Shown: positions 23,807-32,974, counted from the stretch's first letter. The stretch is DNA of 64,000 nt from Bacillota bacterium (GCA_023460795.1 JAEWPC010000060.1:1-64000); one strand, 5' to 3'. The notes: a model not told the origin generated them from the sequence alone. Translations and numbers: made by a program.

Positions 23807-23877
23807 GTTGACCTTCACCTCCATGACTTAGCATGGACAGCGAAGTTTCGCTTTATGTATGAGCCTTGCCGTCCTCT

Positions 23878-24378
23878 TTATCGAGCGCGTTCAACTTGGC
23901 TTTGCTTCTTATGGATCTGGGCTTTAACCGTTCCGACAGGCAATTGAAGCGCTGCCGCGATCTCCGCATCCTTCAAGCCGTAATAAAATTTATATAAGAG
24001 CAATGTCCTCTCCTTCGGATCGAGCCGGCCGAGCAAATCCGACAACTCCATCATCAGCTCCGGACTGGAGGCGGAGGCGTAAGCATCGTAAATCTGTTCA
24101 TATTGATCGCCGGACACTTCGAACCGCCTGGCCCGATTGGCGTTGGAAGCCAGATTGGCGGCGATCGCCTTCGCCCAAGGAATAATTTTGCTCTGCTCCC
24201 TAAGCGTCGACCTTTTCTCTAAAATACGCACCCACGCTTCTTGAACCACATCGCCCGCATCGCTCTTATGCCACAATTTATGACGTACGACGCGAAGCAT
24301 CTGATTGTAAAGCTCGCCCAATAGCTCATCTTCCGATTGGAACGAGCCTGGGACATCTGGTTCACGGAGGAAACTCAT
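23878..24378 (-). CDS. ECF-type RNA polymerase sigma factor
   Basis: This 166-residue protein contains region 2 (about 15-85; LLGELYNQMLRVVRHKLWHKSD then DVVQEAWVRILEKR) and region 4 (about 105-160; LGRLDPKERTLLLYKFYYGLK then PVGTVKAQIHK, quoted in part), the classic two-domain sigma-70 ECF layout. The ATG at 24378 is preceded by TAGGAG; a longer frame extends 22 codons upstream but lacks a site. No anti-sigma factor is adjacent. The next gene downstream on the strand is the SASP gene. Its regulon and stimulus cannot be told from the window. Confidence 0.88.
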   Translation of the reverse strand: MSFLREPDVPGSFQSEDELLGELYNQMLRVVRHKLWHKSDAGDVVQEAWVRILEKRSTLREQSKIIPWAKAIAANLASNANRARRFEVSGDQYEQIYDAYASASSPELMMELSDLLGRLDPKERTLLLYKFYYGLKDAEIAAALQLPVGTVKAQIHKKQSQVERAR

Positions 24379-24519
24379 CGATCCCGTCACTCCTAAACTG
24401 ATGCATATTTTTGACAAGTGTAATTCTATCATAGAAGTGCTCAAAAGAGAATATTTGACAATTAATAGGAAAATATCGACAGAAACGCCTATAGCACTAC
24501 TATATCTCTAAATCGCCAA

Positions 24520-24551
24520 TAAAAAAAGCCCATTACGTCTCCGTAACGGGC
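24520..24551 (-). terminator. terminator of thrS
   Basis: Stem GCCCATTACG/CGTAACGGGC (one G-U pair) with a TCTC loop. On the minus strand it is followed by a run of T, 13 bp beyond thrS. Confidence 0.92.
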
Positions 24552-24563
24552 ATTTGCTTCATT

Positions 24564-26516
24564 TTAATCCACTCGCTTGCTTGCGATTTCTCCGGTGATC
24601 CGTGCTACGAACTCCGATACCGACTGCGCGCCGAGATCTCCTTCGCCGCGGCGACGCACGGAAACCGTGCCGTTAGCCGCTTCGTTCTCGCCGATGACGA
24701 GCATGTAAGGAATTTTCTCGAGCTGAGCTTCGCGGATTTTGTAGCCGAGCTTCTCGTTGCGCAAATCCATATCGACGCGAACGCCCGCAAGCTGAAGCTT
24801 CTCCGCGACTTCGCGAACGTAAGCTTCGTATGCAGGGTTAACCGGAATCAGCTTCGCCTGTACCGGGGACAACCAGAGCGGGAGCGCTCCCGCGAAGTTC
24901 TCCAGCAAGAACGCCGTCATGCGCTCCATCGTGCTGATGATGCCGCGGTGAATAACGACCGGGCGATGCTTCTTGCCGTCGTCGCCTACGTATTCGAGCT
25001 GGAACCGCTCCGGCAGCAGAACGTCAAGCTGCGCGGTAGACAGCGTCTCTTCCTTGCCGAGCGCCGTCTTAATCTGCACGTCGAGCTTCGGTCCGTAGAA
25101 CGCCGCTTCGCCTTCGGCTTCGAAGAACGGCAAGCCGAGCTCCTCCACGACTTCGCGGAGCATGCGCTGGGAGTTCTCCCACATTTCGTCGTCCGGCCAG
25201 TACTTCTCGGTATCCTGCGGATCGCGGTAGGACAACCGGAAGCGATATTCTTTGATGCCGAAGTCTTCGTATACTTTCTGGATAAGCGTTACGACGCGCT
25301 TGAATTCCTCTTTGATCTGATCGACGCGGCAGAAGATATGCGCGTCGTTCAGCGTCATCGCGCGAACGCGATGCAAGCCCGTTAAGGCGCCGGACATCTC
25401 GTAACGATGCATCGTGCCCAGCTCGGCTACGCGCACCGGCAAGTCGCGGTAGCTGCGCATCTCGCTCTTGTACACCATCATGTGGTGCGGACAGTTCATC
25501 GGGCGCAGTACCAATTCCTCGTTGTCGAGCTCCATCGGAGGGAACATATCTTCCTTATAATGCTCCCAGTGGCCGGAAATTTTGTAGAGGTCGACGTTCG
25601 CCAGCACCGGCGTGTAGACGTGCGTGTAGCCGAGCTTCTCTTCCAGATCGACGATGTAGCGCTCGAGCGTCTGGCGAACCTTCGCGCCGTACGGAAGCCA
25701 GAGCGGCAAGCCTTGGCCGACCTCGCGGGAGAACGTGAACATCTTCAGCTCGCGGCCGAGCTTGCGATGGTCTCGTTTCTTCGCTTCCTCGAGGAAATGC
25801 AGGTGCTCGTCGAGCTGCGCCTTCTTGGCGAACGCCGTCGCGTAAATCCGCTGCAGCATCTTGTTCTTGCTGTCGCCGCGCCAGTATGCACCGGCCACGC
25901 TAAGCAGCTTGAACGACTTGATCTTGCCCGTGGACGGAAGATGCGGACCGCGGCATAGATCGAAGAATTCGCCCTGATCGTAGATCGTGATCGCAACGCC
26001 TTCCGGCAAGTCCCGGATCAATTCCAGCTTGAGCGGATCCCCGACTTCCTCGTAGATGCGGAGCGCTTCTTCGCGGCTCACTTCGCGGCGAACAATCGGA
26101 AGATCTTCCTTCACGATCTTCTCCATTTCCTTCTCGATCTTCTCGAGATCTTCGGGAGTTATGGACTGATCCATGTCGATGTCGTAATAGAAGCCGTCCT
26201 CGATGACCGGACCGATGCCCAGCTTCACTTGGTTGCCGCCGTACAGACGCTTGATCGCTTGCGCCATCAAGTGCGCGGAACTGTGGCGCATGACCTCGAG
26301 TCCGTCTTGGCTGTCCAGGGTTAGAATCTCGAGAGATACGTCCTCCGTGATCGGCGTATTCAGATCGACGACTTTGCCGTTTACTTTACCCGCGACAGCA
26401 TTCTTCTTCAGCCCGGAGCTGATCGATCCGGCTACGTCTTCCACCGTCACGCCGCTATCGAAGGAGCGTACCGCTCCGTCCGGAAATTTAACTTGTACTT
26501 GCACTTGAACCGCCAT
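24564..26516 (-). CDS. thrS: threonyl-tRNA synthetase
   Basis: This enzyme of about 650 residues charges tRNA-Thr. Domains in order: TGS (about 1-60), editing domain (about 65-240; HSSAHLMAQAIKRL and FFDLCRGPHLPSTG), the class II catalytic core (about 265-540; RPMNCPHHMMVY, including zinc-binding Cys and His), and the anticodon-binding domain (about 545-645). Two adjacent ATGs (26519, 26516) follow AGGAGG at 5 and 8 bp; the second has better spacing. A longer frame runs back into the leader. It is preceded by a T-box, so transcription depends on uncharged tRNA-Thr. Confidence 0.97.
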   Translation of the reverse strand: MAVQVQVQVKFPDGAVRSFDSGVTVEDVAGSISSGLKKNAVAGKVNGKVVDLNTPITEDVSLEILTLDSQDGLEVMRHSSAHLMAQAIKRLYGGNQVKLGIGPVIEDGFYYDIDMDQSITPEDLEKIEKEMEKIVKEDLPIVRREVSREEALRIYEEVGDPLKLELIRDLPEGVAITIYDQGEFFDLCRGPHLPSTGKIKSFKLLSVAGAYWRGDSKNKMLQRIYATAFAKKAQLDEHLHFLEEAKKRDHRKLGRELKMFTFSREVGQGLPLWLPYGAKVRQTLERYIVDLEEKLGYTHVYTPVLANVDLYKISGHWEHYKEDMFPPMELDNEELVLRPMNCPHHMMVYKSEMRSYRDLPVRVAELGTMHRYEMSGALTGLHRVRAMTLNDAHIFCRVDQIKEEFKRVVTLIQKVYEDFGIKEYRFRLSYRDPQDTEKYWPDDEMWENSQRMLREVVEELGLPFFEAEGEAAFYGPKLDVQIKTALGKEETLSTAQLDVLLPERFQLEYVGDDGKKHRPVVIHRGIISTMERMTAFLLENFAGALPLWLSPVQAKLIPVNPAYEAYVREVAEKLQLAGVRVDMDLRNEKLGYKIREAQLEKIPYMLVIGENEAANGTVSVRRRGEGDLGAQSVSEFVARITGEIASKRVD

Positions 26517-26546
26517 CATAGACGCCTCCTTGAATGATTGGGCAAT

Positions 26547-26827
26547 AAAAAAACACCTCGTCCCGAAAGGGACGGGTGCTCTGTTCGCGGCCCGTGGTTC
26601 CACCCTCCTTCAATCGGCGATAAAGCCCGATTCTCAGGCATGAGTAACGGTCATGACCCGGCATGGAATAGTATCCGCGACCGGGAAGTCGCCGAGTTCC
26701 TCCATGCAGCTCGAAAGGGGTCGACGCAAGCCGGTTCGGAAGGAACTTACAGCCAAGGTTCCTCTCTCTGAGCCGTCCATGGACTAGCATCGGTGTCTTT
26801 CTCATCGCTGTTGAATGTGGATTGATA
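26547..26827 (-). promoter_or_regulatory. T-box riboswitch of thrS
   Basis: The conserved T-box (AGGGTGGAACCACG) is at 26606-26593, followed by a terminator hairpin (CACCCGTCCC/GGGACGAGGTG) and a run of seven T at about 26547-26579. Upstream, the leader contains an AGAGAG-containing stem I distal region. A GGAACTC segment gives a plausible ACU (Thr) specifier; this assignment is weaker than the others. Uncharged tRNA-Thr should favour the antiterminator and permit thrS transcription. This explains the roughly 370-bp gene-free region upstream. Confidence 0.9.
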
Positions 26828-26833
26828 TCGCAC

Positions 26834-26863
26834 ATTATACGCCGCCCGAACCCCATCAGTCAA
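26834..26863 (-). promoter_or_regulatory. promoter of the thrS T-box leader
   Basis: On the minus strand TTGACT (26863-26858), an 18-bp spacer, then TATAAT (26839-26834). Transcription would start close to 26827. Confidence 0.75.
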
Positions 26864-26882
26864 GCTCGTAGGCCTGATCCGA

Positions 26883-27749
26883 CTAGTGCGTCGGTTGATC
26901 GGGACATAACGCAGCCCGGTTGCCGAAAATTCCGATAATGGTGCGAATAACCTGCGATTCCGGCTCCGGCGTATGAATGAACAATTGACGGGGAGATACG
27001 GCGAGAAGCCGGCTGACGACTCTGCTCTCCTCTTCCAATTCCTCCTTCTGCTCGAACTCCGGCGAATAGGATTCGAGGGGACGCATCTGTTCGTCCAGAA
27101 TACGGAACGCGTTGCCGCCGCCGTGAAGAACGTGAACCGCCGAGGTACGGATTTCCTGCCATTCCGCCATCGTGCGAAGCAACGACATGAATTCCTGGTA
27201 TTGCCGCTCCATGAGCCGTTCCTCGATCGCCGTATCGGCCGCCTCCAGCACTTCCGCCCTATACTCGGTTAACCTGAACCTCAGGAACCCCTGCAGATTA
27301 AGCCGCTGGTTCTCGGCCAGATAAGCCGAGAAGCGCGATGCAAGCTTGCCGATTCTGCGGTCCCTGCCTCTGCCTGCCCACGAACCGTCGATTTCGGGTT
27401 CCCCGTCCAGCATAGACACGGACTCGGCGATCAAAGCGTCGATCTCGACTGGCTCCTTCAACCCGTAACGCGCCTGGAAAATGCCCCGCAACAACGACGG
27501 CTCATGCTCCGCAAGCGTATATTCAGCGAGTATGCGTCCGACCTTGTCGCAGATGCGCTGCTTATCCGCGGCAGCCGACCCGAGCGGAAATTGGCACTGT
27601 ATGGTACCATCGTCGAGCGATAGCTCCCATTCGACGCAGTCGACAGCGGGTTCGTTCGAGCTGATCAGCGATCGATTCAGCATACCCGCGAGCCGTTCCA
27701 GGGAAGGCTGATCTTGCCGGCCGTACGCGATATGTCCGACTTTTTTCAT
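26883..27749 (-). CDS. ytxC: YtxC family putative sporulation protein
   Basis: This 288-residue soluble protein matches the YtxC family by its position upstream of thrS, as in B. subtilis, and by segments such as LRFRLTEYRAEVLEAADTA and MERQYQEFMSLLR. Its function is not known; it has been linked to sporulation. GGAGGAGGGGGC lies before the ATG at 27749. About 20 bp after its stop comes the thrS promoter, so the two genes are adjacent but separately transcribed. Confidence 0.85.
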   Translation of the reverse strand: MKKVGHIAYGRQDQPSLERLAGMLNRSLISSNEPAVDCVEWELSLDDGTIQCQFPLGSAAADKQRICDKVGRILAEYTLAEHEPSLLRGIFQARYGLKEPVEIDALIAESVSMLDGEPEIDGSWAGRGRDRRIGKLASRFSAYLAENQRLNLQGFLRFRLTEYRAEVLEAADTAIEERLMERQYQEFMSLLRTMAEWQEIRTSAVHVLHGGGNAFRILDEQMRPLESYSPEFEQKEELEEESRVVSRLLAVSPRQLFIHTPEPESQVIRTIIGIFGNRAALCPDQPTH

Positions 27750-27895
27750 CCCTTGCCCCCTCCTCCAAGTATGGGCAACGGTTCGTTGCCGCCATCAGCT
27801 TGTTACTAACTATATGGTGGCCCAAAAAGGGATATACGATGGGATGTTGGCTATGGTATATTTTATGAAGTTGTTGAGAGGAAAGGAAGCCTGTT

Positions 27896-28984
27896 ATGTC
27901 ATTTCCGTCACTGGAATTCAACCAGAAACGGTGGAATCGGCTGCTGTTGAATTGCTACTGGGCCATCTTCGTTCTGTCCGTCATTCTAGAGGTGCTTTTT
28001 CTACAAATTACCGACCTTCCCAAGGACGAGTACCTCCGGATGTACGTGTTCAGACCCACGATCCTGCTCGCGATCGTAGGCTTGCTGGCCGAAGGCGGTA
28101 TTCGATGGCTGCCCAAGCACCATGATTACGTGCTCATTTCAGCCGTTACGCTGTTCACGCTGGTCATTACGAAGATCAGCTTTTCCCTGGAATATCTCCT
28201 GTTCGACCTTTTCTTGCCGATTATGGTGAGCATTTTTTATTTTCAACTCAAAAAGCTGTTATACGCCGTCGTATGCACGACGATCGCGGGCGCCGTACTA
28301 TTCGCTAACGAGAGCTCGATCGATACGCTGGATTGGCTCACGCTAGGCTTTACTTTGGCCGTCTTCTCGGGGATTGCGCTTGGCATACTCGCCCGCGGGC
28401 GAGAAGTGCTGATGCACTTGCGATCGTCCTACGAATCCAACCAAGAGCTGCTCGTTCGGACGATCTTAATGGACAAGCTGGCGAAGACGGATGCCTTGAC
28501 CGAGACGTTCAACCATATGGCTTACCATGAATTCATGGATCATTACGTCGTGCAAGCCGACAATGGCCGAATGAAGCTGCACCTCGCGGTGCTCGATATC
28601 GACAACTTCAAGAAAGTGAACGATACGTACGGACACAAAGCAGGAGACGCCGTGCTGAAGAAAGTGTCGTCCATCATCCGGTCGAAAGTCGGAAGCAACG
28701 ATATCGTCGCCCGGTACGGCGGGGAAGAGTTCGCGATTATCTTCACCGAGAAGTCGTTCCAAGAAGCGTTCGATGCCGTGGAGGATATACGCGCCTCCGT
28801 CGAGTCTACGTCGCATGAAGCGATCCAGTGGCAGTCGGTCACGATCAGCATCGGTCTCCACACGTACGCCCCGGGCATGGGCAAAGACGCGCTGTTCGTC
28901 GGCGCGGACACCGCGTTGTACGAAGCGAAGCGCTCGGGCAAGAACCGTACCGTCATCGCGAAATCCGCACCGTCTGCCTTCTAA
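27896..28984 (+). CDS. GGDEF-domain diguanylate cyclase
   Basis: This 362-residue protein has about six membrane segments (about 17-40, 48-68, 75-95, 98-120, 125-140 and 146-165) and a GGDEF domain (about 195-360) with the active-site motif ARYGGEEF at about 272-279. It would synthesise cyclic di-GMP from two GTP. The allosteric I-site (RxxD, five residues before GGEEF) reads GSND and lacks the Arg, so product inhibition may be missing. The sensor is a six-helix membrane module resembling 5TM/6TM domains. The GAGAGGAAAGGAAG site precedes the ATG. It is convergent with the PBP gene. Confidence 0.9.
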   Translation: MSFPSLEFNQKRWNRLLLNCYWAIFVLSVILEVLFLQITDLPKDEYLRMYVFRPTILLAIVGLLAEGGIRWLPKHHDYVLISAVTLFTLVITKISFSLEYLLFDLFLPIMVSIFYFQLKKLLYAVVCTTIAGAVLFANESSIDTLDWLTLGFTLAVFSGIALGILARGREVLMHLRSSYESNQELLVRTILMDKLAKTDALTETFNHMAYHEFMDHYVVQADNGRMKLHLAVLDIDNFKKVNDTYGHKAGDAVLKKVSSIIRSKVGSNDIVARYGGEEFAIIFTEKSFQEAFDAVEDIRASVESTSHEAIQWQSVTISIGLHTYAPGMGKDALFVGADTALYEAKRSGKNRTVIAKSAPSAF

Positions 28985-28995
28985 CTCGTACCTTT

Positions 28996-29060
28996 ACAAA
29001 GATATCCCCGTCATTCAGGAGAGAATAGTACCTCTTCCTGAGCGACGGGGATATCTTTGT
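28996..29060. terminator. long hairpin made of two inverted 19-bp repeats; probable bidirectional terminator
   Basis: Two copies of the dispersed repeat (29001-29019 +, 29037-29055 -) face each other. With their flanks they form a stem of about 25 bp with two mismatches (ACAAAGATATCCCCGTC...) and a loop of 15 bases. It lies between the convergent diguanylate cyclase and PBP genes, 12 and 17 bp from their stops. The outer flanks are ACAAA/TTTGT, so the T tract is short. Confidence 0.75.
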
Positions 29061-29076
29061 CATGCGCCATATTTAC

Positions 29077-31164
29077 CTAGGGTTGCGTATTGCCGGCATT
29101 CGGGTCCGGCGGAGTTACGTCGTTCGTGACGTTCGCGTTATCGTCTGTCGTCGTATTCGTGACCGACTTGCGAGGCGTGCCCTCAAGGCCGAACTTCGCG
29201 TCATAAGCATCGAAGATTTGGCGGGCGATCGGAGCCGCTCCCCAGCCGCCGAAGCCGCCTTCAGGCACGATAACGGCAACGGCCAACTTCGGATTTTCGG
29301 CCGGCGCATAGCCGATGAACACGGCGTTCTCGAGTTTCAAATTTTTGCCTACGTCTTGTTGGGACGTACCTGTTTTCCGATTGAACGTGTACGGCACGCC
29401 CTCGAATCCTTTGACGTCGACCTTCGACATGCCCTTCTCGATCGTCCTCCAATATTCCTCCGGAAAATCGACCGTATTCAGCACATCCGGCTGAAAAGGC
29501 TGCGTGACGTTGCCGTCTACGTCTTTGATCTCGTTCACGAATTGCGGCTTCATGCGCTTGCCGTGGTTCGCCAGCATCGATGCGTACTGTACGAGCTGAA
29601 GCGCGGTGTACCGACCTTGTTGTCCCCAGGAGGAGCGAACCATCGCGGACTGATTACTCGCGTGTGTAGCCTCATGGAAGTAGTCTATAACCCCGGCGGA
29701 TTCGTTAGGAAGATCGCTGCCGGTCGTTACGCCGAGACCGAATTGCTTCATGTAATTGTCCCATATGTCGACGCTCTCTTTGCCATATTTCGAAAGCAGC
29801 CTGCTCCCGACCATCGCCGACATGAACGCGTTGGACGATTTCTCGATCGCTTGCGAAGCATTGATAGGACCGTTGGCTTTATTCTGAGAGTTCCAGATCT
29901 TCACTTCGTGACCTTTGCTGCCGAATTCGAAGTAACCGATATCGTTATACCTCTCCGTCGGCGTGAACAGTTTCTCGTTCAACCCGATCAGGATGGATAG
30001 CGGCTTCTGGGTCGAACCGAGATAGACGAGAGAAGACGGATGATTCGCCCGTTCCTTATCGTCTTCAATAGCAGCCGGCGACGTGCGAATCGTGCCGTTG
30101 TATTGGAACAACTTGATGGCATCGAGATCTTTCTGGCTGATACCGCCTTGCCATACGCTCGGATCGTAGTCCGGCATGCTGGCCATCGCGACGACTTTGC
30201 CCGTATCGACTTCCATGGCGACGGCATATCCGGTAGTGGCGTTCTTTCCTTTGGCTTCCCATTTGTCCGTGGACGCGCGGATTCTCGCGATATGTTCCGT
30301 AATCGCGCGCTGCGTCGCCAGTTGAATGTCCTTGTTGATCGTCAAGAACAGATTCTCGCCTTTGATCGGCTTAGTCAGCTTCATCGGCCCGATAATCTCG
30401 CTGTCCTTGTTGACCGGATACTCCTTGACGCCGTTATATCCGCGAAGCTCGTCTTGATACATCAATTCGAGTCCGTCGAACCCGACTTCTTCGGTGTCCA
30501 AATACCGGAGTTTGGGATCCGAGTTCACTTCTTTGATGTCTTTGTATTTGTCTAGCGCCGTCGCGCCGCTCAGCTTCTTCATGTAGCCGACGAGCTGCAC
30601 GGCGATGCGGTCAGGATTATATTGCCTAATACTCTCCTCGACGACATCGATTCCTTTGAACTCGTCCTTGTGCTCGGCGAAATAAGCGATTTCTTCCTTC
30701 GTAAGGCCGGATTTAAGCCGCCTTGGCATGTAGGAGTAATAAACCTTGCCCTTCAAGTCCATGTACCCGACCACTTCGTCGACGGTCAGCGGCTTCTTGG
30801 TTGGATCTCCGTACTTGTTGAATACGTCAACGATCCTCTCGGCCAGCGCGCGCCCCTCTTCTTCTCCCGTCTTCGTATCGAACGTATAGTATAAGGACTG
30901 AGTGGAAGAGGAATAGGCGATCGGAACGCCTTCGCTGTCGTAGATGTTGCCTCTGATCGGCGGTACGGGTACCGACCGGTTGCCCAGCGCGTGCTCCTTC
31001 TCCTTGAGCGTCGGACCTTCAACGAATTGAAGATAAGCGAGCCGAACGATCAGCATGGAAAACACGAAAAACGTAAAGAAGAAAAATACGTTCAGCCGAA
31101 AGCTGAAATGCCGCCGGTTTCTAATCTCGCGCTTCTGCGCTTCTTCCGTCGAATTGCTGGTCAA
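29077..31164 (-). CDS. class B penicillin-binding protein (transpeptidase)
   Basis: This protein of about 695 residues has one membrane segment (about 25-45), a dimerisation domain (about 55-300; IRGNIYDSEG) and a transpeptidase domain with the active Ser in STQKPLS (SxxK), SSN in EKSSNAFM and KTGTSQQ. It cross-links peptidoglycan at the septum or along the lateral wall. The C-terminal tail (about 670-695) is Thr/Asn/Pro-rich. The GTG at 31173 has no spacing for a site; the TTG at 31164 follows GAGGTGA at 5 bp and is preferred. The next gene upstream is the transglutaminase-like protein on the same strand. Confidence 0.92.
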   Translation of the reverse strand: MTSNSTEEAQKREIRNRRHFSFRLNVFFFFTFFVFSMLIVRLAYLQFVEGPTLKEKEHALGNRSVPVPPIRGNIYDSEGVPIAYSSSTQSLYYTFDTKTGEEEGRALAERIVDVFNKYGDPTKKPLTVDEVVGYMDLKGKVYYSYMPRRLKSGLTKEEIAYFAEHKDEFKGIDVVEESIRQYNPDRIAVQLVGYMKKLSGATALDKYKDIKEVNSDPKLRYLDTEEVGFDGLELMYQDELRGYNGVKEYPVNKDSEIIGPMKLTKPIKGENLFLTINKDIQLATQRAITEHIARIRASTDKWEAKGKNATTGYAVAMEVDTGKVVAMASMPDYDPSVWQGGISQKDLDAIKLFQYNGTIRTSPAAIEDDKERANHPSSLVYLGSTQKPLSILIGLNEKLFTPTERYNDIGYFEFGSKGHEVKIWNSQNKANGPINASQAIEKSSNAFMSAMVGSRLLSKYGKESVDIWDNYMKQFGLGVTTGSDLPNESAGVIDYFHEATHASNQSAMVRSSWGQQGRYTALQLVQYASMLANHGKRMKPQFVNEIKDVDGNVTQPFQPDVLNTVDFPEEYWRTIEKGMSKVDVKGFEGVPYTFNRKTGTSQQDVGKNLKLENAVFIGYAPAENPKLAVAVIVPEGGFGGWGAAPIARQIFDAYDAKFGLEGTPRKSVTNTTTDDNANVTNDVTPPDPNAGNTQP

Positions 31165-31194
31165 CTTGTTCACCTCAATGCCATTAGAATATAG

Positions 31195-32343
31195 CTAGGA
31201 TAACGTCTGTTCGATATGCGTATCGGCAAAGCGGGCGACATCGAACCAGTTGCCCGCCTGAGCCCACGTGGCGTCGAGCGGCGCCCATCGTTGTTGTTCT
31301 TCGATATAAACCTCGTTCCACGCATGCGGTCCGTAACCGCCTCTGCCGTCATAACCGAGACCCGTAACGACTCTGACTTGCAAACCGACGGATCTTGCCA
31401 TCACGGCATACAGCCTCGCGTAATCGATGCAAACCCCTTTGCGAGTATCGAACGTTGCTACGGGATCTTGCTCGCGCCACTCTCCGCGGTCGATATAAGC
31501 ATCCGCCTTGTCGTAATCGTAGGAGATGCGGGTGCCTACCCAATCGTAGAGCGCCTTTGCCTTCTGCTCGTCTCCCGGCATTCCTTCCGTGACGGACGCG
31601 GCTGCGTCGGCGATCTCCTTCGGGAGGTTCGCGTCGATGACATCGTATCTTCGTTGCCATAACTGCCCCAGCTCTTCGTTGAACGCTTGCGCGAACACGG
31701 GGAGTCCGTCGTCTCCTAGAATCGTACCTGCCGCAGGCTCGATCACTTGCGCCGCCACCTCGCGGTACAGGCCGGATTGCTCGATATAGTCCGTTACTTG
31801 CGCGCGCGGGAATATCGCGCAATAAGCGAACAGAACCGCGGTGAACAGCAGCACGCGCCCCGTGCCTAGAAGCGTACCGATGAATCCGCCGATTAGGCGT
31901 CCTAGGGAGCCTTTGGCGGGTAGAAGCGACAGGGGCAGAACGGCGACTGAAGCCAACGCGCCGGCGATCAAGCCCGCAAGCAACCGGCACATGAGGTAGA
32001 TGACGAAGAAGAGAACGGAGAACCGTAACAGCGGTAAATCGCGCAAGCTTGTCAATAGGGTATGCCAAACCTGCGCTACAGCAGCGTGATGATCCGCGCC
32101 TTCCCGCGCCTCGCTATGCTTCGATAGCCAATCTTGCAGACGCGGAGATAACGCGGATGCGAGCAGCGCCGACGCAACGATAGCCGCAACCGTCAAGATC
32201 GCGCTCAACAGAAAAGCCAGCAAATGCTTGGCGGACCCCGAGGCGCCTCGCCGAATGCCATGCAGCAAAGAAATCACCACGATCAAGAGCATGATCCAGG
32301 TTACGGCGTTCGCGTCCGGCATTCCCCATCCGTTACCGTTCAT
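31195..32343 (-). CDS. CvpA-like membrane protein fused to a transglutaminase-like domain
   Basis: This 382-residue protein has about four to five N-terminal membrane segments (about 15-32, 38-65, 105-140 and 155-175), resembling the CvpA colicin-V family. The soluble C-terminal half (about 235-375) is a transglutaminase-like fold with the triad Cys in KGVCIDYARL, His in GPHAWNEVY and Asp in PLDATWA. The domain may act as a protease or in peptide cross-link chemistry, probably outside the cell. It lies between a PBP gene and a small membrane protein, all in one direction, suggesting cell-wall work. The specific reaction is unknown. Confidence 0.85.
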   Translation of the reverse strand: MNGNGWGMPDANAVTWIMLLIVVISLLHGIRRGASGSAKHLLAFLLSAILTVAAIVASALLASALSPRLQDWLSKHSEAREGADHHAAVAQVWHTLLTSLRDLPLLRFSVLFFVIYLMCRLLAGLIAGALASVAVLPLSLLPAKGSLGRLIGGFIGTLLGTGRVLLFTAVLFAYCAIFPRAQVTDYIEQSGLYREVAAQVIEPAAGTILGDDGLPVFAQAFNEELGQLWQRRYDVIDANLPKEIADAAASVTEGMPGDEQKAKALYDWVGTRISYDYDKADAYIDRGEWREQDPVATFDTRKGVCIDYARLYAVMARSVGLQVRVVTGLGYDGRGGYGPHAWNEVYIEEQQRWAPLDATWAQAGNWFDVARFADTHIEQTLS

Positions 32344-32349
32344 CGCGCG

Positions 32350-32805
32350 TTATTGCGCCGCTTCGCGGGCCTGAACGATGAATTCGCGGACTTTGCCTTC
32401 CATGTCCCAAGTGCCTAGCGATACGCCGCGCAGCTTGACGGACACTTTGCCCGTATTCGGCACGCCGGTGAGCTCCAAATTCGGCGTCGTGATCGTATAG
32501 GAGCCGTCGGCGTTGTTCACGTACTGCGCTTCGCCGGCTTCTCCCGCCATCGTCTTGATGGCTTGATCCTTCAGCTCGTTCGTGACTTTATCGCCGACTT
32601 CCGACACTTTGCTGCCGACTTCTTTCAAGTCGTCTATGCTATAACCGCCGTATACCGCGAAACCGATGACGATCGCGGCGACGAGCACCCATTTCACGAC
32701 CGTCTTTACGGCTTTCACGACGATAATAATCGCGAGAAGCGCGACGGCGACGACGATCCAATGATCTTGTATGAACTGACTCCAACCCTCGCTATCGAAA
32801 CTCAT
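32350..32805 (-). CDS. membrane protein of unknown function
   Basis: This 151-residue protein has two adjacent hydrophobic segments (about 16-32 and 36-50) near the N-terminus, then a soluble domain with Lys and Asp/Glu-rich helices (about 55-90) and a beta-rich region (about 100-130; YTITTPNLELTG). I do not recognise a characterised family. GGAGGAGAT precedes the ATG. The stop is 6 bp before the transglutaminase-like gene, so the two (and perhaps the PBP gene) form a cell-envelope operon. Confidence 0.75.
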   Translation of the reverse strand: MSFDSEGWSQFIQDHWIVVAVALLAIIIVVKAVKTVVKWVLVAAIVIGFAVYGGYSIDDLKEVGSKVSEVGDKVTNELKDQAIKTMAGEAGEAQYVNNADGSYTITTPNLELTGVPNTGKVSVKLRGVSLGTWDMEGKVREFIVQAREAAQ

Positions 32806-32974
32806 CGTATCTCCTCCATCAGAGAGATCTCAATAATATTAGCATTCTTCCTATTATACCTTACCGGCAGACGCCGCGTAAACGACGGTCATAACTGACA
32901 GCCTCCTTACGTACTAGTAGGATAAGCCGCGGTTGCGGACAAGGGTACGTTCCATAGGTTAAGGAGGCTTCTCG

